A stretch of 64,000 nucleotides of DNA from Bradyrhizobiaceae bacterium (lineage in GTDB: Bacteria; Pseudomonadota; Alphaproteobacteria; Rhizobiales; Xanthobacteraceae): NCBI GenBank assembly GCA_003963145.1, contig RXJJ01000015.1, forward strand, positions 62,001 through 126,000. The letters are read 5' to 3'. Of the stretch, positions 50,046 to 57,222 are shown piece by piece. Positions within the stretch are counted from its first letter, which is position 1. Every line of letters starts with the position of its first letter. A model generated the notes under the pieces. That model searched no databases, was not told the origin of the DNA, and worked only from the letters and a program-made list of their open reading frames with translations. The position numbers and the translations under genes were made by a program.

Positions 50046-50678
50046 ATGACGCTTCCCGTCGCTCAAGGTATTGGACAAGTGAGCGGATTTGCCGATGCCG
50101 TTGGGGCGTCGCAATCGGTATTTCGTCATGTGATGAATGCGATGGCGCGTCCGGGCTTGGTTGAAACCATCAGCGGGACGGTGACCGCGCCCGCCCCAAT
50201 GACGCCGGCTGTCGCGGCGCTCGCTCTGACTTTATGCGATCACGACACGTCGGTGTGGCTGGATAGCGCTTTTGCAGCGGACGAGGGCGCCGCAAATTGG
50301 CTGCGGTTTCATACGGGTGCACCCGTCACGGACGATTCGCAAAAGGCGGCGTTCGCGTTCATCGGCCGAGGCAGAAGCCTGCCGCCATTCAACGCATTCG
50401 CATCCGGCACGCCGGATTACCCGGATCGTTCGACAACACTTGTGATTCAGGTCGATACACTTGATGAGGGGACGGAGCTTGTGTTGAGCGGACCGGGAAT
50501 TCGGGGCACGTCCTTGCTTCGTGCGGGCGCTTTGCCGGACGACTTTCCGGAGCGCATGCGGCTCAACCGCGTTTCTTTTCCGCTTGGCGTCGATCTCGTC
50601 CTTGTCTGTGGCGCGCAGATCGTGGCCTTGCCGCGCAGCACCCGCGTCGCCAGCAGGAAGGCGTCGTCATGTACGTAG
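50046..50678 (+). CDS. phnH: C-P lyase subunit PhnH
   Basis: This 210-aa subunit of the C-P lyase core is related to PLP-dependent transferase folds but lacks a PLP lysine. Motifs: SQSVFRHVMNAMARPGLVETI, LTLCDHDTSVWLD and FPLGVDLVLVCGAQIVALPRSTR near the end. It overlaps phnI by 10 bases. No departure from the normal length. Confidence 0.94.
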   Translation: MTLPVAQGIGQVSGFADAVGASQSVFRHVMNAMARPGLVETISGTVTAPAPMTPAVAALALTLCDHDTSVWLDSAFAADEGAANWLRFHTGAPVTDDSQKAAFAFIGRGRSLPPFNAFASGTPDYPDRSTTLVIQVDTLDEGTELVLSGPGIRGTSLLRAGALPDDFPERMRLNRVSFPLGVDLVLVCGAQIVALPRSTRVASRKASSCT

Positions 50679-51772
50679 CAGTCAAGGGCGGCGAGCGGGC
50701 GATCGAGAATGCCCACAATCTGCTGGCGCACGAGCGGCGCGGCGATCCGGCTGTGCCCGACCTCTCGCTGGCCCAGATCGGCGGGCAGCTCACGCTCGCG
50801 GTCGATCGCGTGATGAGCGAAGGTTCGCTCTATGACCGGGAACTGGCTGCGCTTGCGATCAAGCAGGCGCGCGGCGATCTGATCGAGGCGATCTTTCTGC
50901 TGCGCGCGTTCCGCGCGACGCTGCCGCGTTTCGGCGCGACTGAACCGCTCGATACGGCGAGGATGGACGTGCGCCGCCGGATCTCGGCGACCTTCAAGGA
51001 TGTGCCGGGCGGACAGATTCTGGGGCCGACTTTCGATTACACGCACCGGCTGCTCGATCCGTCACTGGCGGACGATGCCCCGCTGCCGGAGGTGAGGCAG
51101 GGCGTCGTGAAGGACGAACCTATACCGCGCGTCACCGATATCCTGGGCGCGGATGGCCTGATCGAGTCGTCACCGCATCAGGATCCGGGGCAGCCGGTCG
51201 GCGATCTGACGCGCGAACCGCTGAGTTTTCCGGCGGAGCGCGATCTGCGTCTGCAAAACCTCGCCCGCGCCGATGAAGGCTTCCTTCTGGCGCTTGGCTA
51301 TTCGTCGCAGCGCGGCTTTGGCCGCACTCATCCATTCGCCGGCGAAATTCGTTTCGGTGAAGTGGAGGTGGAATTTTTCGCGGAAGATGCCGGGTTTTCC
51401 GTGCCGCTCGGCGAGATCGCGCTGACCGAATGCCAGATGGTCAATCAGTTCAAGGGTTCTGCGACCGAAGCGCCTTGTTTCACGCGCGGCTATGGCCTTG
51501 CCTTCGGGCAGAGCGAACGCAAGACCATGTCGATGGCGCTGGTGGACCGTTCGCTGCGCGCGCGCGAACTTGGCGAGGACGTGCGCGCTCCGGCGCAGGA
51601 CGAGGAATTCGTGCTGTCGCATTCCGACAATGTGCAGGCGACGGGATTCGTCGAACATCTGAAATTGCCGCATTACGTCGACTTTCAGTCCGAGCTTGGA
51701 TTGCTGCGGACGTTGCGCAAGGAATTCGAGGCCGACAAAGGCGGCGACGGGCTTGCGGAGGCCGCCGAATGA
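50669..51772 (+). CDS. phnI: C-P lyase subunit PhnI
   Basis: This 367-aa subunit transfers the phosphonate to the ribose of ATP, releasing adenine (nucleosidase step with PhnG/H/L). It reads MYVAVKGGERAIENAHNLLAHERRGD, with the conserved LALGYSSQRGFGRTHPFAGEIRFGEVEVEF near residue 210 and YGLAFGQSERKTMSMALVDRSLRA near 275. It overlaps phnJ by 4 bases. Confidence 0.95.
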   Translation: MYVAVKGGERAIENAHNLLAHERRGDPAVPDLSLAQIGGQLTLAVDRVMSEGSLYDRELAALAIKQARGDLIEAIFLLRAFRATLPRFGATEPLDTARMDVRRRISATFKDVPGGQILGPTFDYTHRLLDPSLADDAPLPEVRQGVVKDEPIPRVTDILGADGLIESSPHQDPGQPVGDLTREPLSFPAERDLRLQNLARADEGFLLALGYSSQRGFGRTHPFAGEIRFGEVEVEFFAEDAGFSVPLGEIALTECQMVNQFKGSATEAPCFTRGYGLAFGQSERKTMSMALVDRSLRARELGEDVRAPAQDEEFVLSHSDNVQATGFVEHLKLPHYVDFQSELGLLRTLRKEFEADKGGDGLAEAAE

Positions 51773-52644
51773 GCGCTCCCGCTTACAACTTCGCCTATCT
51801 CGACGAGCAGACCAAGCGGATGATCCGCCGCGCGATCCTCAAAGCGATCGCGATTCCGGGCTATCAGGTGCCGTTCGCCAGCCGCGAAATGCCGATGCCC
51901 TATGGCTGGGGCACGGGCGGCGTGCAGGTGACGGCTGCGGTCCTCGGCAAGGATGACACGCTCAAGGTCATCGATCAGGGTTCGGACGACACCACGAACG
52001 CGATCTCGATCCGCAAGTTTTTCGAGAAAACCGCCGGCGTCAAGACCACCACGGTCACCGGCGAGGCGTCGGTGATCCAGACGCGCCATCGCGTTCCCGA
52101 GACCGTTCTGAACGAAGACCAGATTCTGGTTTATCAGGTGCCGATCCCCGAGCCATTGCGGTTTCTGGAGCCGCGCGAAACCGAAACGCGGCGGATGCAT
52201 GCGCTCGGCGAATACGGCCTGATGCATGTGAAGCTTTACGAAGACATCGCGCGGCATGGCCATATCGCGACCACCTATGCCTATCCGGTGAAAATCGACG
52301 ACCGCTATGTGATGGACCCGTCCCCAACGCCAAAATTCGACAATCCGAAAATGAACGATTGCGCGGCGCTGCAATTGTTCGGCGCTGGCCGCGAAAAGCG
52401 GATTTATGCAATCCCGCCCTACACGCGGGTTCAATCGCTTGATTTCGAGGACCATCCGTTCGAAACCTATCGCTTCAGCGCGCCCTGTGCGCTGTGCGGG
52501 TCGGACGAATCCTATCTCGATGAAGTGGTGGTCGACGACAAGGGCGGGCGCATGTTCGTGTGCTCGGATACCGATTATTGCGAAACCCGCCGGAGCGATG
52601 GCCATCGCGGCACTGGTTTCGGTGTGGATCATGTGGTGACATGA
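51769..52644 (+). CDS. phnJ: C-P lyase PhnJ (radical SAM-type)
   Basis: This 291-aa subunit breaks the carbon-phosphorus bond using SAM and a [4Fe-4S] cluster. Cysteines appear as CALC, then after 21 residues a Cys, then x5, Cys (MFVCSDTDYC), the spacing of E. coli C241, C244, C266 and C272. The N-terminal motif FAYLDEQTKRMIRRAILKAIAIPGYQVPF is conserved. The start is in the phnI stop (ATGA); longer upstream frame is not coding. Confidence 0.96.
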   Translation: MSAPAYNFAYLDEQTKRMIRRAILKAIAIPGYQVPFASREMPMPYGWGTGGVQVTAAVLGKDDTLKVIDQGSDDTTNAISIRKFFEKTAGVKTTTVTGEASVIQTRHRVPETVLNEDQILVYQVPIPEPLRFLEPRETETRRMHALGEYGLMHVKLYEDIARHGHIATTYAYPVKIDDRYVMDPSPTPKFDNPKMNDCAALQLFGAGREKRIYAIPPYTRVQSLDFEDHPFETYRFSAPCALCGSDESYLDEVVVDDKGGRMFVCSDTDYCETRRSDGHRGTGFGVDHVVT

Positions 52645-53426
52645 TGGACAACGAGGATCTGCCCTTGCTGGTCTGCGAAGGACTTGGCAAGTCTTTCGGC
52701 CGTCAGCTCGCCTGCCGCGATATTTCCTTCGCGCTTTATCCGGGCGAGGTGCTGGCGATTGTCGGGGAGTCGGGGTCTGGAAAATCGACGCTGCTGCGCA
52801 TGCTGTCCACTCAGCTTGCGCCGGACACTGGGTGTGTCAGCTACCGGATGCGCGATGGTGTCACGCGCGATCTGGCAAAGCTGGGCGAAGCGGAGCGGCG
52901 CTTTCTGTTTCGCACCGACTGGGGCTTTGTTCATCAGGACCCGGCGATGGGTCTGCGAATGGCGGTTTCAGCAGGAGCCAATGTCGGCGAGCGGCTGATG
53001 GCGGTTGGCTGGAATCATTATGGACGGATTCGCCAAACGGCGTCCTCATGGCTTGAGCGTGTCGAAATTCCCGAGAACCGCATCGACGATGCGCCGAAAA
53101 CCTATTCCGGCGGTATGCGCCAGAGGCTGCAGATCGCGCGCAATCTCGTGACGTCCCCGCGCCTCGTTTTCATGGATGAGCCGACCGGCGGTCTCGACGT
53201 GTCGGTGCAGGCGCGGTTGCTCGATCTGGTGCGTAATCTGGTCAACGAACTTGGGCTTGCGGTCATCATTGTGACGCACGATCTCGCCGTGGCGCGGCTG
53301 TTGTCGCATCGGGTGATGGTGATGAAGGGCGGCGAGGTGATCGAGACCGGCCTGACCGATCAGGTGCTGGACGATCCACATCAGCCATATACCCAGCTTC
53401 TCGTTTCCTCGATCCTGCCGGCGTGA
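52641..53426 (+). CDS. phnK: C-P lyase-associated ATPase PhnK
   Basis: This 261-aa ABC-type ATPase docks on the C-P lyase core. Walker A GESGSGKSTLL near residue 40, signature YSGGMRQRLQIARNL, Walker B LVFMDEPTGGLDVSVQARLLDL and VTHDLAVARLL are intact. It has no membrane partner, in keeping with its role as a core accessory. Start ATGA overlap with phnJ. Confidence 0.93.
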   Translation: MMDNEDLPLLVCEGLGKSFGRQLACRDISFALYPGEVLAIVGESGSGKSTLLRMLSTQLAPDTGCVSYRMRDGVTRDLAKLGEAERRFLFRTDWGFVHQDPAMGLRMAVSAGANVGERLMAVGWNHYGRIRQTASSWLERVEIPENRIDDAPKTYSGGMRQRLQIARNLVTSPRLVFMDEPTGGLDVSVQARLLDLVRNLVNELGLAVIIVTHDLAVARLLSHRVMVMKGGEVIETGLTDQVLDDPHQPYTQLLVSSILPA

Positions 53427-53433
53427 AGGTTGC

Positions 53434-54132
53434 ATGGTCCCGATGATCGACATTTCCGGCGCGGCCAAGACCTTCACCATGCATTTGCAGGCTGGCGTCC
53501 GGCTGCCGGTGGTGGCGAACGTTTCGTTTTATGTCGATGCGGGCGAGTGCGTCGTGCTGTCGGGGCCGTCCGGCGCTGGAAAGTCATCGATCCTCAAAAT
53601 GATCTTTGGCAATTACCGTTGCGATGAGGGTCGCATCGCCGTCAGGCATGATGGCGGTGTGATCGATATTGCGGGAGCCGCGCCGCGCGATATCCTGCGC
53701 GTGCGGCGGCAGACCATCGGCTATGTCAGCCAGTTTCTGCGCGCGGTGCCGCGAGTGGCGACCATCGATGTGGTCGCCGAGCCTTTGATAGAGAACGGCA
53801 TCCCGCGCGACGAAGCGAAAGCGCGGGCCGGAACATTATTGCGACGGCTCAATATCGCAGAGCGCCTGTGGTCATTGCCGCCATCGACTTTTTCGGGCGG
53901 TGAACAGCAGCGGGTTAACATCGCGCGCGGGTTCATTTCGGACAGGCCGATCTTGCTGCTGGATGAACCGACCGCTTCGCTGGATGCAGCGAACCGCAGG
54001 ATCGTGGTTGAGCTGGTTGCAGAAAAAAAGAACAGGGGAGTCGCGCTGGTCGCGATCGTTCACGACGACGAGGTCCGTAATCTGATCGCGGACAGGCTCA
54101 TCGACGTGGCATCGTTCGCGACCGCGGCATGA
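53434..54132 (+). CDS. phnL: C-P lyase-associated ATPase PhnL
   Basis: This 232-aa ABC-type ATPase works with PhnG/H/I in the nucleosidase step. Walker A SGPSGAGKSSILKM near residue 45, signature FSGGEQQRVNIARGF, Walker B ILLLDEPTASLDAANRR, then VAIVHDDEVRN. Gap to phnK is 7 bases. Confidence 0.93.
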   Translation: MVPMIDISGAAKTFTMHLQAGVRLPVVANVSFYVDAGECVVLSGPSGAGKSSILKMIFGNYRCDEGRIAVRHDGGVIDIAGAAPRDILRVRRQTIGYVSQFLRAVPRVATIDVVAEPLIENGIPRDEAKARAGTLLRRLNIAERLWSLPPSTFSGGEQQRVNIARGFISDRPILLLDEPTASLDAANRRIVVELVAEKKNRGVALVAIVHDDEVRNLIADRLIDVASFATAA

Positions 54133-54142
54133 GGGAGACGAC

Positions 54143-55294
54143 ATGAGTTCGGGTGAGCATATTTTTTCCAACGGCAAAATCATTCTCGCCGATCGCGTAA
54201 TCGCGCGGGGGTGGGTCGCGATTGCGGATGGGCGCGTCGCCGAAGTGGGCGAGGGCGAAGCGCCTGGGGGCGGCGAGGATCTGAACGGCGATCTTCTGAT
54301 GCCCGGACTGATCGAATTGCACACTGATCATCTTGAAGCGCATTTCGTCCCTCGGCCCAAGGTATATTGGGATCCTCTAGCCGCTGTCGTCTCCTACGAT
54401 GGCCAGCTTGCGACATGCGGGATCACGACGGTGCTGGATTCGCTCAGGGTGTGGCGTGAGGAAGGCGCGGAGGAGGCAGACGGGCAGGCTTCGCTTCTCG
54501 CTTCCGCGATATCTTCGGCGCGTGAGGCGAATTTGCTGCGGGCCGACCACTTCCTCCATTTGCGCTGCGAAATTCCGATGCCGGATGTGGTCGCGGAAGC
54601 GGAAGAACTTGTCGACCGGCCAGATGTGCGGCTGATGTCGCTGATGGATCATACGCCCGGCCAGCGCCAGTTTCGCGACGAGGTCAAGCTGCGCGACTAC
54701 TATCGTGGCAAGGCGGGCGGGCTGACCGATGCACAGCTCGACGTTATGTTTGCCCGCCGGTTTGAATTTCAGAAGAAATATGCCGAGCCGAACCTGCGCC
54801 GGATCGTAGCTCTGGCGCAAAGCCGGGACATTCCGCTCGCAAGTCATGACGACACGACCGACGAGAACGTCAGCGACGCTATCCGCGACGGCGTCTCGGT
54901 CGCCGAATTTCCGACCACGCTGGAAGCCGCGCAGGGCCTTCACGAGGCCGGAATTCGCGTGCTGATGGGTGCGCCTAATGTCGTGCGCGGCGGATCGCAT
55001 TCCGGCAACATCGCTGCTGTCGATCTGGCGCGCGAGGGTCTGCTCGATATCCTGTCGTCCGACTATGTGCCGTCCAGCCTCCTGATGGGTGCACTGCAAC
55101 TGCCGAAACGTGCTCCCGGCATTGATCTCGCGTCGGCGGTCCGCACTGTCACCAAGACGGCAGCGGAAGCTGTCGGCCTGAACGATCGCGGCGAAATCGC
55201 CGAGGGCCGCCGCGCCGACCTGATCCGCGTGCATCTTGCTCATGAACTGCCTGTCGTGCGCAGCGTCTGGCGCGCGGGAGCCCGCGTGGCATGA
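54143..55294 (+). CDS. phnM: PhnM diphosphatase (second copy, in the C-P lyase operon)
   Basis: This 383-aa amidohydrolase removes pyrophosphate from the ribosyl-phosphonate triphosphate to give the substrate of PhnJ. It has the classic early motif PGLIELHTDHLEAHFVPRPKVYW, then [49 protein letters not shown] and LSSDYVPSSLLMGA. Being within the phnGHIJKLMN operon it is the likely main enzyme. It overlaps phnN by 4 bases. Confidence 0.94.
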   Translation: MSSGEHIFSNGKIILADRVIARGWVAIADGRVAEVGEGEAPGGGEDLNGDLLMPGLIELHTDHLEAHFVPRPKVYWDPLAAVVSYDGQLATCGITTVLDSLRVWREEGAEEADGQASLLASAISSAREANLLRADHFLHLRCEIPMPDVVAEAEELVDRPDVRLMSLMDHTPGQRQFRDEVKLRDYYRGKAGGLTDAQLDVMFARRFEFQKKYAEPNLRRIVALAQSRDIPLASHDDTTDENVSDAIRDGVSVAEFPTTLEAAQGLHEAGIRVLMGAPNVVRGGSHSGNIAAVDLAREGLLDILSSDYVPSSLLMGALQLPKRAPGIDLASAVRTVTKTAAEAVGLNDRGEIAEGRRADLIRVHLAHELPVVRSVWRAGARVA

Positions 55295-55866
55295 GCGGAA
55301 TTCAAACCATCTCCGGCGTTTCGGATCTGATCGGACCGGGACGTCTTGTCCTTGTCGTCGGGCCGAGTGGCGCAGGTAAGGACACCCTCATTCGTCTCGC
55401 TCAGGAAGCCTGTTCGGGAGACGCCAGCATCGTGTTCCCGCGCCGCGTGGTGACACGCGAGGCATCGACATTCGAAAATAACGAGGCTGTCACCCCCTCG
55501 CAGTTCGGGCAAATGCTGGCGCGCGGCGAGTTCGCGTTTCAATGGGAGGCGCACGGCCTGCGTTACGGAGTGCCGCGTTCGCTGGTCGATGACATTCGCG
55601 CGGGGCGATCCGTGGTTATCAACGTATCGCGCATCATCATCGATTCGGCGCGCCGGTCATACGCGAATGTGGTGGCTGTGCTGGTCACTGCGCCCCGGGA
55701 TACGCTGGCGCGGCGTCTTGCCGAGCGGGGAAGAACCAGCGACGGTGAGATCGATGGCAGGTTGCGCAGAGCCGTGGTATCGGCAATGCCTGACGTCGTG
55801 ATCGATAACATAGGAACTGCTCCGGCAGCGGCCGGAAAACTGATCGACGCCATCAAGGGCGTCTAG
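55291..55866 (+). CDS. phnN: Ribose 1,5-bisphosphokinase PhnN
   Basis: This 191-aa kinase makes PRPP from ribose 1,5-bisphosphate, the last C-P lyase pathway step. A P-loop VVGPSGAGKDTLIRLA sits near residue 24, followed by FPRRVVTREAS and the LID-like arginine stretch in RRLAERGRTSDGEIDGRLRRA. Its stop overlaps that of the convergent XRE-cupin regulator by 4 bases. Confidence 0.92.
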   Translation: MSGIQTISGVSDLIGPGRLVLVVGPSGAGKDTLIRLAQEACSGDASIVFPRRVVTREASTFENNEAVTPSQFGQMLARGEFAFQWEAHGLRYGVPRSLVDDIRAGRSVVINVSRIIIDSARRSYANVVAVLVTAPRDTLARRLAERGRTSDGEIDGRLRRAVVSAMPDVVIDNIGTAPAAAGKLIDAIKGV

Positions 55867-56621
55867 TTATCCGCCCGCGGATAGCAGATGATCGACAAAA
55901 ACCGGATCGGCAGTTTGATCATTTCTTCCGGACCATGCGGAGCATCCGCATCGAAGAACAGGCTGTCGCCCGGCGTCATGGTGTAGCGCATGTCAGCGTG
56001 GCGATAGACCACCTTGCCTTCCAGCATGTAGAGAAACTCCATGCCGGAATGCTGAAACAGCGGGAAGACGTCCGATTCCTTGGTCAGGGTAATCATATAA
56101 GGTTCGACCACGACGCGCGAACTCTGATCGCCGCTGTAGCCGAGCAAGTGGTACTGATGGCCATTGCGGGTGCCGCGCCGCTCGATGGCAAGACCTTCTC
56201 CCGCCTTGACGAAAGTAGCCGAACGGCGTTCCTCAAAACGTCGAAAGAAGGACGTCACCGGAACACTGAGTGCGCGCGACAGCGCCTGTAATGTCGTGAG
56301 CGACGGCGAGGTCATGCCATTCTCGATTTTCGACAGCATGCCGATCGAAATGCCTGTCGCCGCTGCGAGATCGGAAATGTTGATTCCGAGCTTGTTGCGA
56401 AAGGCCTTCACTTCACGGCCGATCGCGACTTCCAGAATTTTGTCGCGCGTGCCGGTCAGCTCGTAGGGGTCCTGTCCATCGATCATCTTCGAGGCGACAA
56501 GCGGAGCCTTTTCGCCCTCGGACAGTTTCCAGTTGGCAACATCATCCTGCATTTGCTTTGCCGGGGACGAGCGGTGTTTGCCGGTGTTCTTTGTCAGGTT
56601 TTTTGCCATGTTTTTCACCAT
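55863..56621 (-). CDS. XRE-family regulator with cupin domain (second)
   Basis: This 252-aa regulator has a HTH (RNKLGINISDLAAATGISIGMLSKIENGMTSPSLTTLQALSRALS) and a cupin (HSGMEFLYMLEGKVVYRHADMRYTMTPGDSLFFDADAPHGPEEM). A 60-residue N-terminus rich in Lys and Asn precedes the HTH. It is transcribed in the same direction as the soxBDAG-type genes and 29 bases after them, so it is probably part of, or controls, that operon. Starts at 56621 or 56609 are both possible; AGGGACT favours 56621. Confidence 0.88.
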   Translation of the reverse strand: MVKNMAKNLTKNTGKHRSSPAKQMQDDVANWKLSEGEKAPLVASKMIDGQDPYELTGTRDKILEVAIGREVKAFRNKLGINISDLAAATGISIGMLSKIENGMTSPSLTTLQALSRALSVPVTSFFRRFEERRSATFVKAGEGLAIERRGTRNGHQYHLLGYSGDQSSRVVVEPYMITLTKESDVFPLFQHSGMEFLYMLEGKVVYRHADMRYTMTPGDSLFFDADAPHGPEEMIKLPIRFLSIICYPRADN

Positions 56622-56650
56622 GTCGTTTAGTCCCTGATAGACGCCGGATT

Positions 56651-57220
56651 TCAGCCTGCTATGTGCCGTGCCAGCGCCGATGAGTCGGCGATTGTACCAC
56701 CGAATTCGCCGGCCGCGTCCTTCAGGCACGCCAGCATGTAGTCTGATGAGGCGCTGTCGGACAAAAGATGGTAGAGCGCACCGCCATTGCTGTCGGCGCG
56801 CAGAACAATGGCGCTTAGCCGCGCGACCGATGTTTGTGCGATGGCAAGATCGCCGAAGACATGCGGCCGCAGATCCACGGCGCAGAGCTTGGAGAAAAAT
56901 TCGGGCGCGGCATCGCCCTGCAAGGCGAACCACGAATGGCTGTGGCGGCGCGGCATGGGATAGGTGCGCTCATTATCGTCGATCCGCCAGTTTGTCTCGA
57001 ATTCCGCGAACTTGCCGCTGTCTCCAGTCAATGAACCAAGCAGGAAGACCTCGCTCGCGGCCAAAACCATGCACAACGATCCATCCGCCTGCCGGAAGGC
57101 ACGGTTCGGCGTATTCGCCAGTTGAAGTCCGCGCGCCTGCATCGCGGCCAGCGTTCCGCGTCCCTTGAAGCCAAGACGCGGCAATCCGGACAGGTCGGCG
57201 ATCAGGAGAGACTGCGCCAT
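56651..57220 (-). CDS. soxG: Sarcosine oxidase gamma-type subunit (SoxG / MgdD)
   Basis: This 189-aa protein matches SoxG, the smallest-domain subunit of heterotetrameric sarcosine oxidase and the MgdD subunit of N-methylglutamate dehydrogenase. It has LQLANTPNRAFRQADGSLCMVLAASEVFLLG and HSHSWFALQGDAAPEFFSKLCAVDLRPHVF, conserved for the folate-binding-domain-like fold. Start ATG 57220 with AGGAG at 8 bases is chosen over GTG 57226. It is the last gene of the minus-strand operon. Confidence 0.88.
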   Translation of the reverse strand: MAQSLLIADLSGLPRLGFKGRGTLAAMQARGLQLANTPNRAFRQADGSLCMVLAASEVFLLGSLTGDSGKFAEFETNWRIDDNERTYPMPRRHSHSWFALQGDAAPEFFSKLCAVDLRPHVFGDLAIAQTSVARLSAIVLRADSNGGALYHLLSDSASSDYMLACLKDAAGEFGGTIADSSALARHIAG

Positions 57221-57222
57221 GT

